From: Holophaga foetida DSM 6591
GTDB taxonomy: Bacteria > Acidobacteriota > Holophagae > Holophagales > Holophagaceae
DNA: 64,000 nt
Assembly: GCF_000242615.2 (NCBI RefSeq)
Contig: NZ_KI912268.1
Coordinates: 2,075,477-2,139,476 of the forward strand
Direction: 5' to 3'
This document shows positions 9,120-17,585 of this stretch, one piece after another; within the stretch, counting starts at the first letter, position 1, and the number at the start of each line of letters is the position of its first letter. The notes under the pieces are model-generated. The model made no database searches, was not told the DNA's origin, and saw nothing but the letters and a program-made list of their open reading frames with translations. The position numbers were made by a program, and so were the translations under genes.

Positions 9120-9138
9120 CCGTTCAAACAACAGGTGA

Positions 9139-9609
9139 CTACCAGCGGAAGTGGGCGAAGGCCTTGTTGGCCTCGGCCATCTTGTGGACGTCGTCCTTCT
9201 TCTTGATGGCGGCACCGCGGAAGTTCATGGCGTCCATGATCTCGCCGGCCAGCTTGTCGCGCATGGTGCGCTCGCCGCGGGAAGCAGAGTAGGCCTTGAG
9301 CCAGCGCATGGCCAGGGACTGGCGGCGGTTCTGGGGAACCTCGATGGGCACCTGGTAGGTGGCACCACCGACACGGCGGGACTTGACTTCCACCGAAGGC
9401 TTGATGTTGTTGAGGGCCTTCTCGAAGGCCTCCAGGGCAACTTCGCCGGTCTTCTTGACAACGATCTCAAGCGCTCCGTAGAGAATGCGCTCGGCGGTGG
9501 CCTTCTTGCCACGCTCCATGAGGACGTTGACGAACTTGGTGATGGTGATGCTGTTGTAGACGGGATCCGGGAGGATCTCGCGCTTGGCAGGAGTGCTACG
9601 ACGTGACAT
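9139..9609 (-). CDS. rpsG: 30S ribosomal protein S7 (uS7)
   Basis: 156 residues, standard. It begins [12 protein letters not shown] and contains the conserved [22 protein letters not shown] region (split here as [11 protein letters not shown] then [13 protein letters not shown]). S7 nucleates assembly of the 30S head and represses the str operon in E. coli. It lies 8 bases after rpsL and before fusA. Confidence 0.98.
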   Translation of the reverse strand: MSRRSTPAKREILPDPVYNSITITKFVNVLMERGKKATAERILYGALEIVVKKTGEVALEAFEKALNNIKPSVEVKSRRVGGATYQVPIEVPQNRRQSLAMRWLKAYSASRGERTMRDKLAGEIMDAMNFRGAAIKKKDDVHKMAEANKAFAHFRW

Positions 9610-9617
9610 GGCCTACC

Positions 9618-10019
9618 TCACTTCTTCTTCGCAGCGACAGCAGCACCAGCCTTAGGCCGCTTTGCGCCGTACTTGGAACGGGACTGATTGCGGCCAGCGA
9701 CGCCGGTGGCATCGAGGGTTCCGCGCACCACGTGGTAGCGCACACCGGGCAGATCCTTCACACGGCCGCCACGGATCAGCACGATGCTGTGCTCCTGGAG
9801 GTTGTGACCCACGCCGGGGATGTAGGTGGTGCACTCGATCCCGTTGGTGAGACGCACACGAGCCACCTTGCGAAGCGCGGAGTTCGGCTTCTTGGGGGTA
9901 GTGGTGAAGACGCGGGTGCAAACGCCACGCTTCTGAGGGCAGGCGTCGAGCGCGGGGCTCTTGGTCTTGTTCTGGAAAGTCGTCCGCCCTTGGCGGATCA
10001 ACTGATTGATGGTTGGCAC
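9618..10019 (-). CDS. rpsL: 30S ribosomal protein S12 (uS12)
   Basis: 133 residues, a few longer than the E. coli protein because of a lysine/alanine-rich tail. The [13 protein letters not shown] decoding-centre loop and the [14 protein letters not shown] loop carry the wild-type lysines, so no classical streptomycin-resistance change is seen. It is the first gene of the str unit and has a strong promoter about 120 bases upstream. Confidence 0.98.
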   Translation of the reverse strand: MPTINQLIRQGRTTFQNKTKSPALDACPQKRGVCTRVFTTTPKKPNSALRKVARVRLTNGIECTTYIPGVGHNLQEHSIVLIRGGRVKDLPGVRYHVVRGTLDATGVAGRNQSRSKYGAKRPKAGAAVAAKKK

Positions 10020-10036
10020 ACCAACCTCCTGTTATG

Positions 10037-10053
10037 AGGCGCACTAGGCGCCT
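10037..10053 (-). promoter_or_regulatory. Inverted repeat in the rpsL leader
   Basis: AGGCGC-ACTAG-GCGCCT, a perfect 6-bp stem, lies about 18 bases upstream of the rpsL start inside the transcribed leader. It could influence translation initiation. No known str-operon leader motif is recognised. Confidence 0.3.
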
Positions 10054-10136
10054 AAGCCCGAGAGGTCGAGTCCCAGCAGGGGTCGACATGGAGCGGATGC
10101 ATGACATCCCGGGCCGGAATTGGCCAGGAAACTAGA

Positions 10137-10164
10137 ATTTTAGCCCAAAGGCCATAAGCGTCAA
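10137..10164 (-). promoter_or_regulatory. Sigma70-type promoter of the rpsL (str) operon
   Basis: On the minus strand, -35 TTGACG (10164-10159), 16-base spacer, -10 TAAAAT (10142-10137). Both hexamers are close to consensus. The leader to the rpsL ATG would be about 110 bases. The promoter lies immediately downstream of the FmdB-like gene, so rpsL need not depend on it. Confidence 0.75.
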
Positions 10165-10171
10165 TCGAAAA

Positions 10172-10435
10172 TCAGTGGGAACCCGCACAAGGGCACCCAG
10201 CACAGCCTCCAGCGGGAGCCGAAGGGGCCGCTGGAGACGAGGAAGACGCTCCCTTGTCGTAACCTTGATCGTACCAACCACCGCCATTCAGACTGAAGGC
10301 GCTCACGGAAAGCTGACGCTTCATCCCCTGGGAGGCCCCACAGCGGGGGCAATCATGTTCGGAGGGGGCAGAGATGGACTGGAGCTTCTCTTCGTTTCCC
10401 CCGCAGGCTTCACAACGGTACTCGTAGAGCGGCAT
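10172..10435 (-). CDS. FmdB-type zinc-ribbon protein
   Basis: 87 residues. The N-terminus [12 protein letters not shown] and the CPRCG pair near residue 29 form the zinc ribbon of the FmdB/CxxC family, small proteins often labelled putative regulators; the name comes from a formamidase operon and the real function is unknown. The C-terminus is low-complexity (serine, alanine, proline) and ends in a Cys/Gly-rich stretch ([13 protein letters not shown]) common in this family. It is divergent from the heptose adenylyltransferase gene and upstream of rpsL. Confidence 0.85.
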   Translation of the reverse strand: MPLYEYRCEACGGNEEKLQSISAPSEHDCPRCGASQGMKRQLSVSAFSLNGGGWYDQGYDKGASSSSPAAPSAPAGGCAGCPCAGSH

Positions 10436-10491
10436 GGCATCCTCAAAAGAACGGCTTGCGCCGTAACCTTACATTCTACCCTAGGCAGCCC

Positions 10492-10983
10492 ATGACATCA
10501 CTCGACCAATTCTTCCTCAGCCCAGAAGCCTTCTGGAAGGCCTACCCCCAGCGCCCTGCCACTCTGTGTTTCACGAACGGATGTTTCGACCTCCTGCACC
10601 CTGGACATGTCCAGTACCTGGAGGATGTCCGCGCTCTGGGGGATTTCCTGGTGGTGGGTCTCAACAGTGACGCCAGCGTAGCCCGGCTGAAGGGGCCAAG
10701 TCGTCCCCTCCAGGATGAGGAGGCCCGGGCCAGGATCCTGCTGGGGCTCCGCAGCGTGGACGCCGTCGTGCGATTCGAAGAGGACACGCCGCTGGACCTG
10801 ATTCGCGCCCTTCAACCCGACATCCTGGCCAAGGGCGGAGATTACACGCCCGAAGCCGTGGTAGGCCGCGAGTATGTCGAAGCCCAGGGCGGACACCTGG
10901 TCCTCATCCCTTTCCTGCCCGGCCACAGTACCACTACGATCGTCGAACGTATCCGCACCAACCGGGGCGTAACCCAGGAATAG
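10492..10983 (+). CDS. rfaE2: D-glycero-beta-D-manno-heptose 1-phosphate adenylyltransferase
   Basis: 163 residues from the ATG at 10492. It is a stand-alone nucleotidyltransferase like the C-terminal half of HldE. The [17 protein letters not shown] motif (the family HxGH at the nucleotide site) lies near residues 27-43, with [13 protein letters not shown] later, both typical of RfaE domain II. It would make ADP-heptose for LPS core, implying a Gram-negative envelope. The kinase half (RfaE1) is not nearby. The following TPR gene begins 4 bases after its stop, so they are probably cotranscribed. Confidence 0.9.
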   Translation: MTSLDQFFLSPEAFWKAYPQRPATLCFTNGCFDLLHPGHVQYLEDVRALGDFLVVGLNSDASVARLKGPSRPLQDEEARARILLGLRSVDAVVRFEEDTPLDLIRALQPDILAKGGDYTPEAVVGREYVEAQGGHLVLIPFLPGHSTTTIVERIRTNRGVTQE

Positions 10984-10987
10984 CCCC

Positions 10988-12709
10988 ATGGCCTCCGTCT
11001 CCAACTCCAACAACAGCCCCGGCTCCAGCCTTCTGATGGGGCTTGCCATCATCTATGTCCCCGTCGGGCTGGTCGCCCTGGCCAGGGAGACCGGGATCTC
11101 CTGGACCGCCGTTCTGGGTATCAGCATAGTCGGCCTTTGGCTCGGCTTCGCCTTCCGCCAGGCCTGGATCTATCCCCAGCGATTCCGGAAGGCCGAGCAA
11201 CTCTGGCACCAGGGGGCACCCGCCTCCGAGGTGCTGGAACCCCTCGACCACTCCCTCCTGGCAGGGGGCGAACTCGGCTATCGAATGCACCTGCTGCGCT
11301 CCCTGGCCCATCTGGAAAGCGGTGATCGCCCCCGGGCCTGGCAGGCCAGCTTCCGGGCAGGATTATCGAGGCTCCCCTTCTGGCACAGATGGCCAATCTC
11401 TCTATATCTCCTGGCCCAGGCCAGGCTCCCAAAGGGCTGGCGGATGCCCCTTGGGGAGTTTCTGGGGCGCAGGCTCTCCGGGGGCCAGCGCTTCCACCAC
11501 TTCCTGGCGGCCCAGAGCTTTCGGGCCGGGGATCCGGACAGGGCCTGGCCCCTGATGGAGAAGGCGCTCGAGGGCTGCCAGGAGGACCCCCTCGTATTGG
11601 AGGACCTGATGCTTTCCTCCCTTGAGAGGATGCAGTCCCCCGAAGCAAGGGAGGAACTCGCCGCCCTCCCGGCCCAAATCTTCGAACAGAGCCTCACCCT
11701 GCTGCTGCGCCGCCACGGCGAGAAGCGATGCGCCTGGAACCGCCTGGCCGCCCTTCCCTACCTCATGGCCGCCGGAAGGCCTGAGGAGGTTCTCATCCTG
11801 GCCCGCAGCCTCCCCGAGCCCCAGCGCCCCATGGGTCTGTGGGAAGCCGAATGCCTCGCCCTGCGGGAGCTGGGGAACCTGCCCGCCGCCGAACAGGCTG
11901 CCATCCGTGGCCTGGAGTGGCACCCAGAATCCTTCCGACTGTGGATGGAACGCCATGGCCACGCCCTGCAACGCCAGGACATCGCCCAGGCAATCTGGGC
12001 CCTGGAGCGGGCCAAACCCCTCCTGGAAGCTCAGGAGGATGCCGCAGAGGCTCACTGGGAATGGTTACTGAGGCGAGCCGAGTTCGCCTACTGGGTCGAG
12101 GGAGATGCCGCCCAGGCCTGGAGCCTCCTCTCGGGGATTCCCCAGACCCACCAGGGCCGGCACCATCCCCCCTTCCGCCTCCAACTCCAGGTGGCCATGG
12201 GACAGCATGCCGAGGCTTTCCCAGCCATCGAGGCCCTCCTGGCACAGGCCCCTCAAGACGTGGATCTGCTGTTGCTCCAGGCCGACTGCATGGCGGGCAT
12301 GGGCACCTGGAAGGCCCTTCTCCCCTTCATGGAATCCTTCCAGATGACGGGGGCCATCCGGAGCGATTACTGGCACCTGCTGGGGCTCAGCCACGCCCAC
12401 CTTCAGCATCGTGTACCCGCCCGGGAGTGCCTGGAGCGGGCCTCCGCCATGGATCCCAGCCAACTGCGCCTCGCCCTGGACGCTGGACACGCCTGCATGG
12501 AGCTGGCGGAATGGGAGCGAGCAGAACACCACTGGCGCCGCGCCCTCCAGCTCGAACCCAAGTGCGAGGAAGCCCTCCTCCAACTCTCCGAGACCCGACG
12601 CGCCCTCCACGACACCGCCGGCGCCAAGGCCATCCTCCGGGAGTGCCTCCTGGCACATCCCGAGAGCGAAGAAGCGCAGGGATACCTGGCGGAGCTGGAA
12701 GCGAACTGA
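10988..12709 (+). CDS. Membrane-anchored TPR-repeat protein
   Basis: 573 residues. Two hydrophobic segments near residues 15-31 and 38-55 should anchor it in the membrane. The rest is helical and rich in alanine, leucine and tryptophan with repeat units of about 34 residues. The clearest TPR signatures are in the last 120 residues (YWHLLGLSHAHLQHRVPA; LDAGHACMELAEWERAE). TPR arrays mediate protein-protein contacts; partners are unknown. The position right after rfaE2 hints at an envelope role (a LapB-like arrangement of anchor plus TPR is possible), but that is only a guess. Confidence 0.7.
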   Translation: MASVSNSNNSPGSSLLMGLAIIYVPVGLVALARETGISWTAVLGISIVGLWLGFAFRQAWIYPQRFRKAEQLWHQGAPASEVLEPLDHSLLAGGELGYRMHLLRSLAHLESGDRPRAWQASFRAGLSRLPFWHRWPISLYLLAQARLPKGWRMPLGEFLGRRLSGGQRFHHFLAAQSFRAGDPDRAWPLMEKALEGCQEDPLVLEDLMLSSLERMQSPEAREELAALPAQIFEQSLTLLLRRHGEKRCAWNRLAALPYLMAAGRPEEVLILARSLPEPQRPMGLWEAECLALRELGNLPAAEQAAIRGLEWHPESFRLWMERHGHALQRQDIAQAIWALERAKPLLEAQEDAAEAHWEWLLRRAEFAYWVEGDAAQAWSLLSGIPQTHQGRHHPPFRLQLQVAMGQHAEAFPAIEALLAQAPQDVDLLLLQADCMAGMGTWKALLPFMESFQMTGAIRSDYWHLLGLSHAHLQHRVPARECLERASAMDPSQLRLALDAGHACMELAEWERAEHHWRRALQLEPKCEEALLQLSETRRALHDTAGAKAILRECLLAHPESEEAQGYLAELEAN

Positions 12710-12729
12710 AATCGCTGGGATAAGAATTC

Positions 12730-12914
12730 AAAAGAAAAGGGAATTAGCCAGGATGAAGGGGATTAAGGGGATGAAAAGCAAGAACCTATAGATGATTCAC
12801 CGGCTGAACCCAGCAAATAAATCAACTAACCACAGCAGACCACAGCCCTTGTTCCAGTCTTTTTGCTTTATCCCCTTTATCCCCTTCATCCTGGCTAAAT
12901 TTTTCTTTTTTTAT
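12730..12914. repeat. Inverted pair of 9-bp-phased repeats, left edge of the accessory island
   Basis: At 12730-12778 the + strand carries an A-rich leader, TTAGC, then units CAGGATGAA-GGGGATTAA-GGGGATGAA. At 12866-12914 the same element lies in the opposite orientation (units read TTTATCCCC and TTCATCCTG, then GCTAAA and a T-rich tail). The copies face each other about 90 bases apart and could fold as a large stem-loop. They follow the TPR gene stop and precede the XRE regulator end. Related copies occur at about 17.05, 17.6, 20.78 and 21.0 kb. Confidence 0.85.
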
Positions 12915-12946
12915 CTTTTGCAAAGCCAAAGCAATAACCCCGCCCT

Positions 12947-13375
12947 TCAGCCAACAACCAGCCAAACCGGACGACCTGCGCGGATCGCTTCGCGGAGTTC
13001 GCGTTGGGCGACGGCAAGCGTGATGGCTTCGGCGGCCAGTCCCGACACTCCCATGCGGGTGATGGGCAGCCCTGCTTTTGGTGGCGGCAGGGTGATCGTC
13101 TTGGCGAAATCGATACCTTCCCTCACGCCCTCCTCCGGGAGGGCCAGTGGGAGCCGGGATTCCAGGACCGCCCTCGGGTAGCCGAGCTTCTGCTCCAGGA
13201 GCAACCAGGTGCGTCGCCCTGGGCGGCGCGAGCCCCGCTCCCAGAGCGAAACGGTCTGCTGGGTGACCTCCAGGTAGTCCGCAAAGTCGCGCTGCCCCAT
13301 GGCGAGCCGCTCCCGGAGGGCCCGCAGGTTCTGGGGAAAAGCAGAGGCGGGTGCCTGGCCGGGAAGGGGATTCAC
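12947..13375 (-). CDS. XRE-family HTH regulator, probable controller of the type III R-M system
   Basis: About 142 residues from a GTG at 13375, which has a G-rich stretch (GGGCGGGG) upstream; an in-frame ATG at 13453 would add 26 residues but places the operator inside the gene. A helix-turn-helix spans RALRERLAMGQRDFADYL-EVTQQTVSLWERGSRRP (about residues 17-52). The C-terminal half is not recognised. It is divergent from mod, and the same ACAAC-N3-GTTGT site occurs just upstream of this start and of mod. That suggests autoregulation and control of mod like restriction controller proteins (inference). Confidence 0.7.
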   Translation of the reverse strand: MNPLPGQAPASAFPQNLRALRERLAMGQRDFADYLEVTQQTVSLWERGSRRPGRRTWLLLEQKLGYPRAVLESRLPLALPEEGVREGIDFAKTITLPPPKAGLPITRMGVSGLAAEAITLAVAQRELREAIRAGRPVWLVVG

Positions 13376-13392
13376 GACAAGCACCCCGCCCA

Positions 13393-13405
13393 ACAACAAA
13401 GTTGT
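13393..13405. promoter_or_regulatory. Operator-like palindrome upstream of the XRE regulator
   Basis: ACAAC-AAA-GTTGT, followed after 3 bases by TTCGC. It sits 18 bases upstream of the proposed GTG start of the regulator. The same arrangement, ACAAC-N3-GTTGT-N3-CTTCGC, is found at the mod start, so this is a likely binding site of the regulator. Confidence 0.55.
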
Positions 13406-13540
13406 GAATTCGCCAAACCAGTCCGAATGCCCGACAAGCAAGGGCGAGGACACAGGACAGGCAGCATGAATTCAGGCTAGAGGCCCACTTAGAGGCCAGG
13501 AAGGTCTGGCCGTAAAGGCCCGCAGGATCTAGACTCGCTT

Positions 13541-13553
13541 ACAACCTAGTTGT
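13541..13553. promoter_or_regulatory. Operator-like palindrome upstream of mod
   Basis: ACAAC-CTA-GTTGT ends 17 bases upstream of the mod ATG at 13571 and shares flanking TTCGC with the site at 13393. Binding here would block mod transcription or translation initiation. Confidence 0.55.
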
Positions 13554-13570
13554 CACTTCGCGAGTCCAGC

Positions 13571-14359
13571 ATGCCTGAGCCCCAAGATTTCACCCTCCAG
13601 CCCTTTGCTGACGCCCCCAAGCCCCCGTCCCATTCGGCTCTCTTGGCAGAGCCCCAGGAGATGGACCCACTGGATGCGCCCTTCCCCCCAGTCGAGACGG
13701 ATGCCCAGGAGGTCGCCGAAGGCAGCCCCAGACGAAAAAAACGCAACACCGCCCGCCTGGTCTGGGACAGCAAGCCCAAGCGGGCCCCCAATCCTAAGAA
13801 CCTCGGCTTCCAGATCGCCGAGGTGGTGGTGCCCAACCCCGCCCAGGCGGGACCGCGCCTCCCCTTCGACCCTGTGGCCCAGGAGGTGGACACCACCGCC
13901 TGCAACCGCCTCATCTGGGGCGACAACCTGCTGGTGATGCAGGCCCTCCTGGCCCAGGGCTACGAAGGCAAGATCAACCTCATCTATATCGATCCTCCCT
14001 TCGACTCCAAGGCCGACTACAGCCACAGCGTCCAACTCACTCCGGATGAAAAGGGCAAGGGTGGAGAACTGACCGCCGAGATGAGCGCCCTGGAGCGATT
14101 GGCCTACCGGGATACCTGGGAGGATGGGACGGATAGCTATTTGGACATGCTTTATCCAAGGTTGCAGTTGATGCACAGGTTGTTGACTGAGGATGGCAGC
14201 ATCTATGTTCATTGTGATTGGCATGTTCATAGCCATATTCGCATGATGCTTGATGAGATTTTTGGCCGCAACAATCTACAAAATGAGATCATTTGGAAGA
14301 GAACATCAGCCAGAGCAGATTCAGAAACATTTAATCATATTCATGATTGTATTTATTTT
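13571..14359 (+). pseudogene. mod: Type III restriction-modification methyltransferase Mod, 5' part (split by an IS)
   Basis: 263 codons from the ATG at 13571 up to the insertion point; the frame then runs into the IS and stops at 14395. The segment NRLIWGDNLLVMQALL followed by the catalytic DPPFDS (motif IV, near residue 147) marks an N6-adenine methyltransferase of the beta class, in which motif IV precedes the SAM site. The SAM-binding motif and target-recognition region are on the far side of the insertion, so this half alone should be inactive. The N-terminal ~80 residues are Pro/Lys-rich and not conserved in what I recognise. Confidence 0.88.
14352..14359. repeat. Left copy of the 8-bp target-site duplication
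   Basis: TTTATTTT immediately left of the IS end; the identical sequence is at 15415-15422 on the right. Eight bases is the duplication length known for IS1595-family elements. Confidence 0.9.
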
Positions 14360-15414
14360 CCCGATTATCCATGTATCTCCGAAACCTCTGGGTGAGGCGG
14401 GTTTTGGACAGGATTTGTCGCGCCATGGGACCGAACCTTCGAGTCATGGGGGTGTTCCATGGCGATCAATCGGATCCAGTTCCAGAAGGGTCTGTCCTTT
14501 CGGGATTTCCAAGCCCGGTATGGCACAGAAGTGCAGTGCAGGGACGCAATGGTGAAGGCAAAGTGGCCACACGGGTTCCAATGCCCGAAGTGTGGTAGTG
14601 GCGGGGCTTACTTCTTGGTTCCTCGGCAGTTGTTCCAGTGCAAGGCTTGCCACCACCAGACATCTGTCACCGTGGGGACCGTCATGGAGTCCAGCCACCT
14701 CCCACTGAGGACCTGGTTCGAGGCCATGTATCGGCTTTCACACGGCAAACACTCGATTTCTGCCCTGGAACTCAAGCGTTATCTGGGTGTCAGATACCCC
14801 ACTGCCTACTACCTGAAGCAGAAGATCCTTTGCGCCATGAGTGCTGCGGAATCGAGCCGGAAGCTCAAGGATCGGGTTGAGATCGATGATGCCTATGCGG
14901 GTGGAGCTACCCACGGAGGCAAGCGTGGCCGTGGGGCTCCCGGGAAGCAGCCCTTCCTGGTTGCGGTCCAAACAGCGATGGAGAACCACAGGCAGGTCAT
15001 CTATACCGTGCTCAAAGCCGTGACGGACTTCAAAATTGAGACGATCGAGGCATGGGCCAAGAAGGCCCTGGACCCTGGAACTCACGTCGTATCGGATGGC
15101 CTTCACTGCTTTCGTGGCGTGGCCGCATCTGGAGCCTCCCACGAACCCATCAAAAGTGAAGGGGGTTGGAAGGGTTCCAAGATGGAGGCCTTTCAGGCCG
15201 TGAACACCGTCATCTCCAACCTGAAGGGCAACATCCTCGGCGTCTGTCGCTGGTGCAGCGCCCGGCATCTGCCCAGATACCTTGCCGAACACCAGTTCCG
15301 TTTCAATCGCCGCTTCAACCTCCAGGCCATCTTCCCTGCCTTGTTCGCCGCAGTCACAAATACCCCGCCTCACCCTGTCCGCCTCCTGGTTTCGGAGGCA
15401 TGTGGATAATCGGA
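14360..15414 (+). mobile_element. IS1595-family insertion sequence inside mod
   Basis: 1055 bp. The left end reads CCCGATTATCC and the right end, in reverse complement, TCCGATTATCC; the terminal repeats continue imperfectly for about 26 bases (both contain CTCCGAAACC). It is flanked by an 8-bp duplication, TTTATTTT. It holds one transposase gene. Removing the element plus one duplication joins codon 263 of mod to TAT at 15423 in the same frame, and the restored protein reads straight across as a normal Mod. The insertion therefore looks recent. Confidence 0.92.
14459..15409 (+). CDS. IS1595-family (ISXO2-like) transposase
   Basis: 316 residues. The N-terminal zinc ribbon (CPKCGSGG near residue 41 and CKACHH near residue 60) and a C-terminal DDE-type domain (VEIDDAYAGGATHGGKRGRG near residues 138-157; VSDGLHCF near 213; a distal N/E region near 240) are the ISXO2-like layout. 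The catalytic chemistry would be cut-and-paste or replicative transposition of the host element. The frame is intact, so the element could still move. It ends 5 bases before the right IS end. Confidence 0.9.
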   Translation: MAINRIQFQKGLSFRDFQARYGTEVQCRDAMVKAKWPHGFQCPKCGSGGAYFLVPRQLFQCKACHHQTSVTVGTVMESSHLPLRTWFEAMYRLSHGKHSISALELKRYLGVRYPTAYYLKQKILCAMSAAESSRKLKDRVEIDDAYAGGATHGGKRGRGAPGKQPFLVAVQTAMENHRQVIYTVLKAVTDFKIETIEAWAKKALDPGTHVVSDGLHCFRGVAASGASHEPIKSEGGWKGSKMEAFQAVNTVISNLKGNILGVCRWCSARHLPRYLAEHQFRFNRRFNLQAIFPALFAAVTNTPPHPVRLLVSEACG

Positions 15415-15422
15415 TTTATTTT
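15415..15422. repeat. Right copy of the 8-bp target-site duplication
   Basis: TTTATTTT directly after the right IS end, identical to 14352-14359. Confidence 0.9.
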
Positions 15423-16952
15423 TATACAAAATCTGACAATTTTAATTTTAATTCTCAATTTGTTGCATATGATGAAGATTACATTTCAAATTTCTATCGC
15501 CATATAGATCCGAAGGATAGTAGGCGATTCCGTCTGAGTGACTTGACTGCATCAGGGACCAGAAACGGTTCTTCTGGTAAACCTTGGCGAGGTATTGATC
15601 CCAGTGACCGTGGAAATCATTGGAAGTTTTCAATTGAAAAACTTGAATTACTAGATCAGGATGGCAAAATCCACTGGCCTAAAAAGATTGGAGGGGTTCC
15701 ATCTTTCAAGAGGTACCTCGACGATATGCCAGGGATGCCGTTGCAGAGTGTTTGGGCGGATGTGTCTGTGATTGGTGCTCAGTCAAGCGAACGAGTGGCC
15801 TACGACACACAGAAACCGGAGGTCTTTCTTGAACGCATTCTGAAGGCATCTTCTAATCCCAACGACCTCGTGGCCGACTTCTTTTGCGGCTCCGGCACCA
15901 CCGCTGCCGTGGCCGAAAAGCTGAGCCGCCGTTGGATCACCTCGGACCTGGGCAAGGCCTCCATCCAGGTGGCCCGCAACCGCTTTGTGAAGATGGGCGA
16001 GCCGGGCTCGGGGGGGCTGGCCTTCCAGAGGCCCGACGGGGCGACCCGCTGCTCCCCCTTCGTGGTGGAGAACCTGGGCAACTACCAGCGCCAGCTCATC
16101 TACCTCAATGACCACAAGCTCAAGCAGGTTGGCCCCCTGGTCATGACCCTCTTCGGCGCCCTGCCCCACCCCAGCGAGCGCAATCTGGGCACCCAGCAGG
16201 CCAATGACCCGGTGACGGGACGCCTGCAGCGGCGACTGGTGCTGGTGGGTGAGCCGGACCGCCCCCTCTCGGCCCGGCGGGTAGCTGAGGCCGTGCGGCT
16301 CCTGAACAGCCTGGACGGCGGCGGCTACGCCAAACTGGTGGCCCTGGGCTGGGACTTCGAGCTGAACTTCGATGCCGGGCTCCAGAAGCTGCTGGGAGCG
16401 GATACCGCCAAGGTTGAAAGCCGCATCGTCCCCACGGATATCATCGAGCACCTCAAGAAGATTCCCGAGGGAGCGGCCCCCGACGAACCCACTGTGGAGC
16501 GCCTGCGGGAGAAGGTGGCCTTCTTCGAGAAGCCTTGGTTGGAGCCTCCCACCCTGAGCGTCCAAGGCTGGGTAGAGCAGGACGGGCAGCGCTTCCTGAA
16601 GGTAAGCGTGAAGCTGGGCCGCTACCTCCTGCGCAGCGTCCCCTCCGGCCTCAAGGACTTCGCAAAGATGAGCGAGGCCGAGCGCCAGGACTGGCTCCGC
16701 AAGGCCGGAGGCCCCGATGGCCTCAGCCTGGTGGACTTCTGGAGCCTGGACGACGACCTGGGAGGCGAGGATGGCAAGCGCCCCTTCACCTCCACTTGGC
16801 AGGACCTCCGGGGCCTGGGCAAGCGGGTGCGCCGCATCGTCACCGAGGCCGAAATCCTTTACATCCCCCGCCCAGGCCGCCAGATAGGCCTGCGCATGGT
16901 GGATGTCTTCGGCAACGACGCCGCCTGGCGCGGCCTCCTGCCCGAAGCCTGA
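15423..16952 (+). pseudogene. mod: Type III restriction-modification methyltransferase Mod, 3' part (split by an IS)
   Basis: 509 residues continuing the interrupted mod gene. It starts with YTKSDNFNFN and the YDEDYISNFYRHIDP block typical of type III Mod proteins, then RRFRLSDLT, and carries the SAM-binding FCGSGTTAAV (motif I) near residue 155 of this part. With the 5' part the protein would be about 772 residues. On its own this half lacks the catalytic DPPF. It could be translated from an internal start, but methylation activity is unlikely without both motifs. The frame is otherwise undamaged to its stop. Confidence 0.88.
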
Positions 16953-17033
16953 AGGCGAGCCGGGATGAAGCGGATGGATAAAGGTGTGAAAAGAGATGAG
17001 CAAGGTGTTGTTTCCATGATCGACCTGGCTCCT

Positions 17034-17120
17034 GCTTTATCCTGTTCATCCCCTTCATCCTGGCTTAAAAAAGAAAAAACAGAATTAGCCAGGATAAAGG
17101 GGATTAAGGGGATAAAGAGG
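17034..17120. repeat. Back-to-back inverted repeat pair between mod and the GxxExxY gene
   Basis: At 17034-17080 units read TTTATCCTG-TTCATCCCC-TTCATCCTG, GGCTTAAAA and an A-rich run. They are followed at once (17081-17120) by AGAATTAGC, CAGGATAAA-GGGGATTAA-GGGGATAAA in the opposite sense. The two copies are joined at their A-rich ends, giving a near-perfect palindrome of about 85 bases that could form a cruciform or RNA hairpin. It lies after the mod stop and just outside the 3' end of the GxxExxY gene. Confidence 0.85.
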
Positions 17121-17144
17121 AAGGCAGGAGGCAATGATCCTGGC

Positions 17145-17531
17145 TCAGGCTTTTCCAGGCTCGGGCTTGCGTTCGTAGCAGCGGACTTCGAGGCGGGGCT
17201 TGCCGAAGTTGAGGAGGAGACAGACGGGCAGACCGGTGGCGCGGAGGTAGTTGAGGCATTGGGCCGCATGAAGATCCATGAAGCCTGGGGTGGCCTTGAG
17301 TTCAAGGATGGTGCTTCCGTCCACCACCAAGTCGGCGACGAACTGGCCCACGATCACGTCGTCGTAGTGGACTTCGACGCCCTGCTGCTGGGCCACGGCA
17401 AAGCCAGCCTTGCGCAGTTCATGGGCCAGGGCATTCTCGTAGACCTTCTCCAGGAAACCCGAGCCCAGGGTGTTGGCCACCGTATAGGCACAGCCGATGA
17501 TCCGTTCCGTGACCTCATCCTCCGGCCTCAT
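17145..17531 (-). CDS. GxxExxY protein (PD-(D/E)XK nuclease-like)
   Basis: 128 residues from the ATG at 17531, preceded by AAAGGAGG; a GTG one codon earlier is also possible. The name-giving motif is at G-F-L-E-K-V-Y (about residues 24-30), and VADLVVDGSTILELKAT (residues about 64-80) matches the D...ExK pattern of PD-(D/E)XK nucleases. The family resembles proteins encoded by intervening sequences in 23S rRNA genes; its function is not established. It lies in reverse between mod and res and is bracketed on both sides by inverted 9-bp-phased repeats, suggesting it entered with them. Confidence 0.85.
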   Translation of the reverse strand: MRPEDEVTERIIGCAYTVANTLGSGFLEKVYENALAHELRKAGFAVAQQQGVEVHYDDVIVGQFVADLVVDGSTILELKATPGFMDLHAAQCLNYLRATGLPVCLLLNFGKPRLEVRCYERKPEPGKA

Positions 17532-17585
17532 CACGGCCTCCTTTGCCAGGAATCAAGCAGGCAAGCACTGCTGAAGCAATCTCGT

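Noticed and set aside
14250..14555. Open frame spanning the IS left end on the plus strand
   Set aside because: It crosses the insertion junction out of frame with both mod and the transposase and has no family features.
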